Source: JBBQKP01 sp038326995 (GTDB taxonomy: Bacteria; Planctomycetota; Phycisphaerae; Tepidisphaerales; Tepidisphaeraceae). Taken from it: a stretch of 26,813 nt of DNA. Location: NCBI GenBank assembly GCA_038326995.1, contig JBBQKP010000022.1, positions 1 to 26,813 of the forward strand, written 5' to 3'. The notes under the pieces were generated by a model. It was not told where the DNA came from. It saw nothing but the letters and a program-made list of their open reading frames with translations, and ran no database searches. A program made the position numbers and the translations under genes. Below are positions 23,297 through 26,813 of this stretch, piece after piece. How positions within the stretch are numbered: the stretch's first letter is position 1; every line of letters starts with the position of its first letter.

Positions 23297-25207
23297 ATGA
23301 AAAAGACTGCGATCCACACATTAGACTTGCCGAGGACCTCGCGCGGGACCTCGCGCGGGACCTCGCGCGGGACTTCGCGCGGCCGATTATTCGGGGCCGC
23401 TTCCATCGCGATCGGGCTTGTCACGACTGCCCTCATCGCGGCAGGATGTGGCGGTAAATCGCAGGTCTCCAAGACGCCCGCGCCAGAGCCGCTTTATAAG
23501 CAGCTCCCGCCGAGGCAAGTCCCTGACTGGCTCCGCGGGACGATCTTCGAACAGGCCGACCTGACCAACACCGACGCCTATCAGGTTTCGGGCTTTGGCG
23601 TCGTTGCCAACCTCGCGAACACCGGCTCCGACGCGAACATCTCCAACTCCGTGCGGCAATACATCACCAATGAGATGGCCAAGCGCGGCGTGGGCTCTGC
23701 CAACCAGCCGGGCTTTGAAAGAATTTCGCCCGAGCAGATTCTGCGAGACCCGCGCGTCAGCGTGGTTCGCGTCGATGCGTTCATCCCGCCTGGTGCGCGT
23801 GAAGACCAGCGAATGGACATACAGGTTTCGACGCTGCCGGGCTCCGACACCACCAGCCTTGCGGGCGGGGATTTGTGGTTCACTGATTTGTCACAGCGCG
23901 GGGCCAGCACGCGAAGCCCGGGCAGTATCAATGTCGAAGCACGCGCACGCGGGCCGATCTTCACCAACCCCCAGTACACCTTCGACGCCGATCTTTCCAA
24001 CCCCGAGCAGCGTCGCTCACTCACTTCCGCGATCGTAATCGGCGGAGGCAAGGTCGCACGCGAACGGCCTTTGGCGCTTCGCGTCCGCGCCGCCGAGCGA
24101 CGACTCAGCCGCCTTATCGAGAAGCGCCTCGATCAGGCCTTCAGAAGCGACAAGACCGCCGGTGCGCATGATGAAGGCCTGGTCTTTTTCCGTGTCCCTG
24201 CCAGTTTCGGTAACGACTGGGAACACTTCGCCAATGTCGCGTTGCACACCTACTTCAACGCCGACCCCGCGTTCGCCGCCGCAAAAGCACGCGAAATCGT
24301 GAAGGTCGCACAGCAGCCCGATGCGCCGCTGGGCAACATCAGCTACGCCCTTGAAGCACTCGGCCTGCCCGCAGTACCCGCGATGCAGGACCTGATGGCG
24401 AGCCCCAACCCGGAGATCGCGTTCGCAGGCGCTCGCGCCGCCGCCTTCGTGGGCGACCCGACCGCGCCGATCGCCCTTGCCGGAATCGCACGCGTCAAGG
24501 GGCACCCGTTTCGCCTGAACGCGATCGACGTGCTGTCGCGCTTGCCTTCGACGCCGGAGATCACGCAGCTGCTCAGGCCGCTCGTCAACGACCCCGACGC
24601 ACAAATCCGCATCCAGGCCGCCCGCGCGCTGATCGAAGCCAAAGACCCCATCACCCTCACGAGGGACGTCAACGACCGCTTCTTCCTCGACATCATTCCA
24701 GGCACGCAGGACCCACTGGTCTACGCCACCCGCACCGGCACGATGCGGATCATGCTCATCGGTAAACCCGCACGCCTGATCTCGCCCGTTATCTTCACCG
24801 CACAACAGTCTCAGCTCAGCATCTCAGGAGAACAAAGAGCAGACCTGGTGACCATCTTCTATCGCGGCAACGAAGTGCCCGTGCCCATCACCGCTTACTC
24901 GCCCAGCGAACTGCTTTACGTCATTGCCAAACTCGGCGGCGAGGGTGACCTGCCCACGCTGGGCTTTAGCTATTCGCACGTCGTCGCTTTGCTCAGCAAA
25001 CTCGCCGACCAGAAACTGCTGACCATCAATCAGCCGCAGACCGATGCATCAAGGTCCGGGCCCGTCAGTGTCGTGCTTCAGGATGCGCCGTCCGTTCGTG
25101 CCGCCACGGATTCTGTCCGGCCGATCGGCGAGTCGGGGCCTAATGAATCGCTGATTGGTAAAGCGCCGGTTGGGCAAACGCCTCTCAGCAGTGCCGCCCC
25201 GAGGTAG
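23297..25207 (+). CDS. FlgI (flagellar P-ring)-like lipoprotein with HEAT-like repeats
   Basis: A 636-residue envelope protein. Seen: an unusual N-terminus with four TSRG units (residues 14-29), a hydrophobic segment ending in the lipobox LIAAGC (Cys near residue 51), so probably a lipoprotein; a region resembling FlgI at about 92-290 with VSGFGVVANLANTGSD, DPRVSVVRVDAFIPPGAREDQRMDIQV, SLAGGDLWFTDL and SAIVIGGGKVARERP; a segment at about 345-455 made of HEAT-like helical repeats (PAVPAMQDLMASPNPEIAFA; ITQLLRPLVNDPDAQIRIQA); and a C-terminal region ending in disordered sequence. FlgI forms the flagellar P-ring, but no flagellar gene lies nearby and normal FlgI is neither lipidated nor HEAT-fused, so a different role is likely. 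ATG 23297 is chosen over in-frame TTG 23261. It follows nrdR by 53 bp. Confidence 0.82.
   Translation: MKKTAIHTLDLPRTSRGTSRGTSRGTSRGRLFGAASIAIGLVTTALIAAGCGGKSQVSKTPAPEPLYKQLPPRQVPDWLRGTIFEQADLTNTDAYQVSGFGVVANLANTGSDANISNSVRQYITNEMAKRGVGSANQPGFERISPEQILRDPRVSVVRVDAFIPPGAREDQRMDIQVSTLPGSDTTSLAGGDLWFTDLSQRGASTRSPGSINVEARARGPIFTNPQYTFDADLSNPEQRRSLTSAIVIGGGKVARERPLALRVRAAERRLSRLIEKRLDQAFRSDKTAGAHDEGLVFFRVPASFGNDWEHFANVALHTYFNADPAFAAAKAREIVKVAQQPDAPLGNISYALEALGLPAVPAMQDLMASPNPEIAFAGARAAAFVGDPTAPIALAGIARVKGHPFRLNAIDVLSRLPSTPEITQLLRPLVNDPDAQIRIQAARALIEAKDPITLTRDVNDRFFLDIIPGTQDPLVYATRTGTMRIMLIGKPARLISPVIFTAQQSQLSISGEQRADLVTIFYRGNEVPVPITAYSPSELLYVIAKLGGEGDLPTLGFSYSHVVALLSKLADQKLLTINQPQTDASRSGPVSVVLQDAPSVRAATDSVRPIGESGPNESLIGKAPVGQTPLSSAAPR
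23336..23383. repeat. 12-bp tandem repeat, four units, in the FlgI-like gene
   Basis: Units ACCTCGCGCGGG (the last with ACT) code four TSRG units in the positively charged n-region before the hydrophobic core of the signal peptide. Confidence 0.92.
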
Positions 25208-25209
25208 AG

Positions 25210-25346
25210 AATTTCAAATTTCAAATCTCAAATCTCAAATCTCGAATTTCTAATTTCTAATTTCTAATTTCTAATTTCTAATTTCTAATTTCTAATTTCT
25301 AATTTCTAATTTCTAATATCTAATATCTAATTCTAAATCTCAAATT
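25210..25346. repeat. AT-rich 7-bp tandem repeat array
   Basis: About 19 heptads. The central run at about 25245-25313 is regular AATTTCT, flanked by variant units (aaatctc on the left, aatatct on the right). It fills the gap between the FlgI-like gene and the next gene, starting 3 bp after the stop codon. It contains stop codons in all frames read, so it is not coding, and unit length rules out a CRISPR array. Confidence 0.9.
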
Positions 25347-25371
25347 GATCTCCCGTTCCTAACCGTGCCCG

Positions 25372-26813
25372 ATGAACACCACCGCCTCAGGCCGACACGC
25401 CTCTGCGATGTCCGCCGCCATACCGAGTGGGTCGCCCGCGTATCTCGTCCCGGTTTCCGGGCCCGAGCTGGGCACGGTCGAACTGCCCGCGCACGCCCGC
25501 ACGCTCATCCTGGGCAGGCACGAGGCGTGCGAACTCAAACTGCCCGTCGCTGCTGAGCAGGTTTCACGCTTCCACGCGCGTCTTGCACAAAGTGAAAGCG
25601 GGCAATGGTCCATCGCAGACCAGCAGAGCCGCTGGGGCACATTCGTCAACGGCAGGCGCCTCGAAAAGAACGACGAATTGCCGCTGAGCGAGGGCGACCT
25701 GATTCGCATCGCCCCCTGGACGTTTTTATTCTCCAAGACCGCAAAGAAGCGCGGGCTGCAGCTCTCTGACGACACGGGCCAGACGGTCGTTCGCCCGGTG
25801 ACGGCGGATCAGCAGCAGCCGTTAGCGCGCGAATTACTTACGCTGCTTCTCGAGGCCGCCGCGTCCGTCCACACCGCCGCCGACGAGAAGCAACTCGCAC
25901 AGCGCGTCATCGAAGGCGCGGCACGGGGCACGGGGCTTCAGAACGCGTTCGTCCTGCGTCCGCTCGACACGGCCGGTCAGTACGAAGTGCTCGCTTCGAG
26001 CATGTCGGGCGATGCCGGGGCACAGCGACCGACGTTCAGCCGCTCGCTATTGGCGGGCGCATCGGGCGGGCAAGTGGTCGAAGTTTCCACCACACGCGAA
26101 TCGAGCATGAGCCAGAGCATGGTGCAGCTTCGCATCACCGCGGCGATGTGCGTGCCGCTCATGCTCGGAACAACGCCGGCCGCTTTTCTGTATCTCGACA
26201 GCCGGGCGACGGGCGCGACCACCGCGGGAATTCGCCCGGACGCGTCCGCATTCGCCACCGCGCTGGGACACATCGCCTCGATGGCGCTGGCGAATCTCAA
26301 GCGATCGGAAATGGAAAAGCGTGAAGCGGAGATGAAGAGCGACCTGAACGCCGCCGCCGCCGCACAGCAATACATTTTGCCCGCCCGCAGGCACACGTTC
26401 GCACGCATCGGGATCGAGGGTGAATCACGCGCCGGAAAAACCGTCGGCGGCGATTTCTTCGACGTCATCGAACTCGACGAATCACACGACCGCATCGGTT
26501 TCGCCGTCGCAGACGTCACCGGTAAAGGCATGGCCGCCGGTGTGCTCATGTCCACCACGCAGGGCTTCTTCCATTCCAGGCTGGTGTCAACGCAGGGCGA
26601 CGTCGCGGCGTCGGTTCGACAACTCTCGGCGTTCATCAATCCGCGTCGGCCCGCCAACAAATTCGTCACGCTCTGGGCGGGCGTGATCGACACCGCGAAG
26701 ATGACCCTGACGTACACCGACGCGGGCCACGGGTTTGGCATATTGCGACAGGCCGACGGAACGCTCGTCGCGCTCGATCAGGGCGACGGCCTGCCCGTCG
26801 GCATCGAGCCCGA
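25372..26813 (+). CDS. FHA-GAF-PP2C (SpoIIE-like) phosphatase, partial (3' end outside window)
   Basis: A signalling phosphatase whose last part lies beyond the window; 480 codons are visible without a stop. Seen: an FHA domain at about residues 42-125 (ILGRHEACELKL, VSRFHARL, WGTFVNGRRL, GDLIRIAPWTFLF), which binds phosphothreonine peptides; a GAF-like domain at about 155-310 (RVIEGAARGTGLQNAFVLRP; AAMCVPLMLGTTPAAFLYLDSR); a helix (KREAEMKSDLNAAAAAQQYILP); then a PP2C domain with VGGDFFDVIELD, VADVTGKGMAAGVLMS and AGHGFGIL. The metal-binding aspartates of the visible motifs are present. FHA plus GAF input implies control by an upstream Ser/Thr kinase and a small ligand. The ATG at 25372 is the first after the 7-bp repeat array and lacks a clear ribosome site. 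Confidence 0.92.
   Translation, partial: MNTTASGRHASAMSAAIPSGSPAYLVPVSGPELGTVELPAHARTLILGRHEACELKLPVAAEQVSRFHARLAQSESGQWSIADQQSRWGTFVNGRRLEKNDELPLSEGDLIRIAPWTFLFSKTAKKRGLQLSDDTGQTVVRPVTADQQQPLARELLTLLLEAAASVHTAADEKQLAQRVIEGAARGTGLQNAFVLRPLDTAGQYEVLASSMSGDAGAQRPTFSRSLLAGASGGQVVEVSTTRESSMSQSMVQLRITAAMCVPLMLGTTPAAFLYLDSRATGATTAGIRPDASAFATALGHIASMALANLKRSEMEKREAEMKSDLNAAAAAQQYILPARRHTFARIGIEGESRAGKTVGGDFFDVIELDESHDRIGFAVADVTGKGMAAGVLMSTTQGFFHSRLVSTQGDVAASVRQLSAFINPRRPANKFVTLWAGVIDTAKMTLTYTDAGHGFGILRQADGTLVALDQGDGLPVGIEP

Noticed and set aside
25210..25346. Regular repeats considered as a CRISPR array.
   Set aside because: The unit is 7 bp, contiguous and without spacers; no cas gene is nearby.

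Overview
The window reads as a chromosomal segment of a Planctomycetota bacterium, probably of the class Phycisphaerae. This is inferred from the combination of PEP-CTERM sorting tails, FHA/GAF/PP2C and RsbU-type phosphatases, a FlgI-like HEAT-repeat lipoprotein, roomy intergenic DNA and repeated GC-rich hairpin elements. It was not confirmed by any search. No rRNA, tRNA, CRISPR array, prophage or autonomous transposase is visible.

Layout. 1-5.5 kb holds the 5' part of a polytopic glycosyltransferase/TMTC-like membrane protein (minus), an RDD membrane protein, a UPF0175/DUF3368 toxin-antitoxin-like pair, folP (minus), a small single-membrane-segment ORF, a MazG-type nucleotide pyrophosphohydrolase and a GbsR/MarR regulator. 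5.5-9.7 kb holds a small membrane-protein gene with its own terminator, an RsbU-like PP2C phosphatase and dnaK; the last two converge on a terminator. 9.7-18.9 kb is gene-poor and accessory in character. It contains an FkbM methyltransferase, a GT32 sugar transferase, a PNPOx-like general stress protein, an unrecognised hydrophilic protein, a decayed SMP-30-like gene, an FAD oxidoreductase and a possible PEP-CTERM remnant, separated by many repeats. 18.9-26.8 kb is dense again: APC permease, PhoD-like phosphatase with a PEP-CTERM tail, nrdR with a repetitive C-terminal tail, the FlgI-like/HEAT lipoprotein, a 7-bp repeat array, and the start of an FHA-GAF-PP2C phosphatase cut by the window edge.

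The most unusual feature is a set of non-autonomous mobile elements between 10.2 and 15.1 kb. Two element types (A, 135-183 bp; B, about 300 bp) have different interiors but share ends of the form GTAACACTTCAGCC. Several copies are flanked by direct repeats of 8 bp: exact for A3 (TCCTTGTG), 7/8 for A2, 6/8 for B2. The GTAA-type ends and 8-bp duplication match what is known of IS66-family insertion sequences, so these look like IS66-mobilised MITEs, with no transposase in the window. Type B carries a separate hairpin module (C, core GCCCGTCCGGCAGGA) that also occurs alone elsewhere. A second recurring theme is 12-bp tandem repeats coding four-residue units at the extreme ends of three unrelated proteins (KNTV, GAKT, TSRG).

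The genes do not form one pathway. Local units that make sense are the TA-like pair, the hydrolase/GbsR tandem pair, and the cell-surface sugar-modification pair FkbM/GT32.
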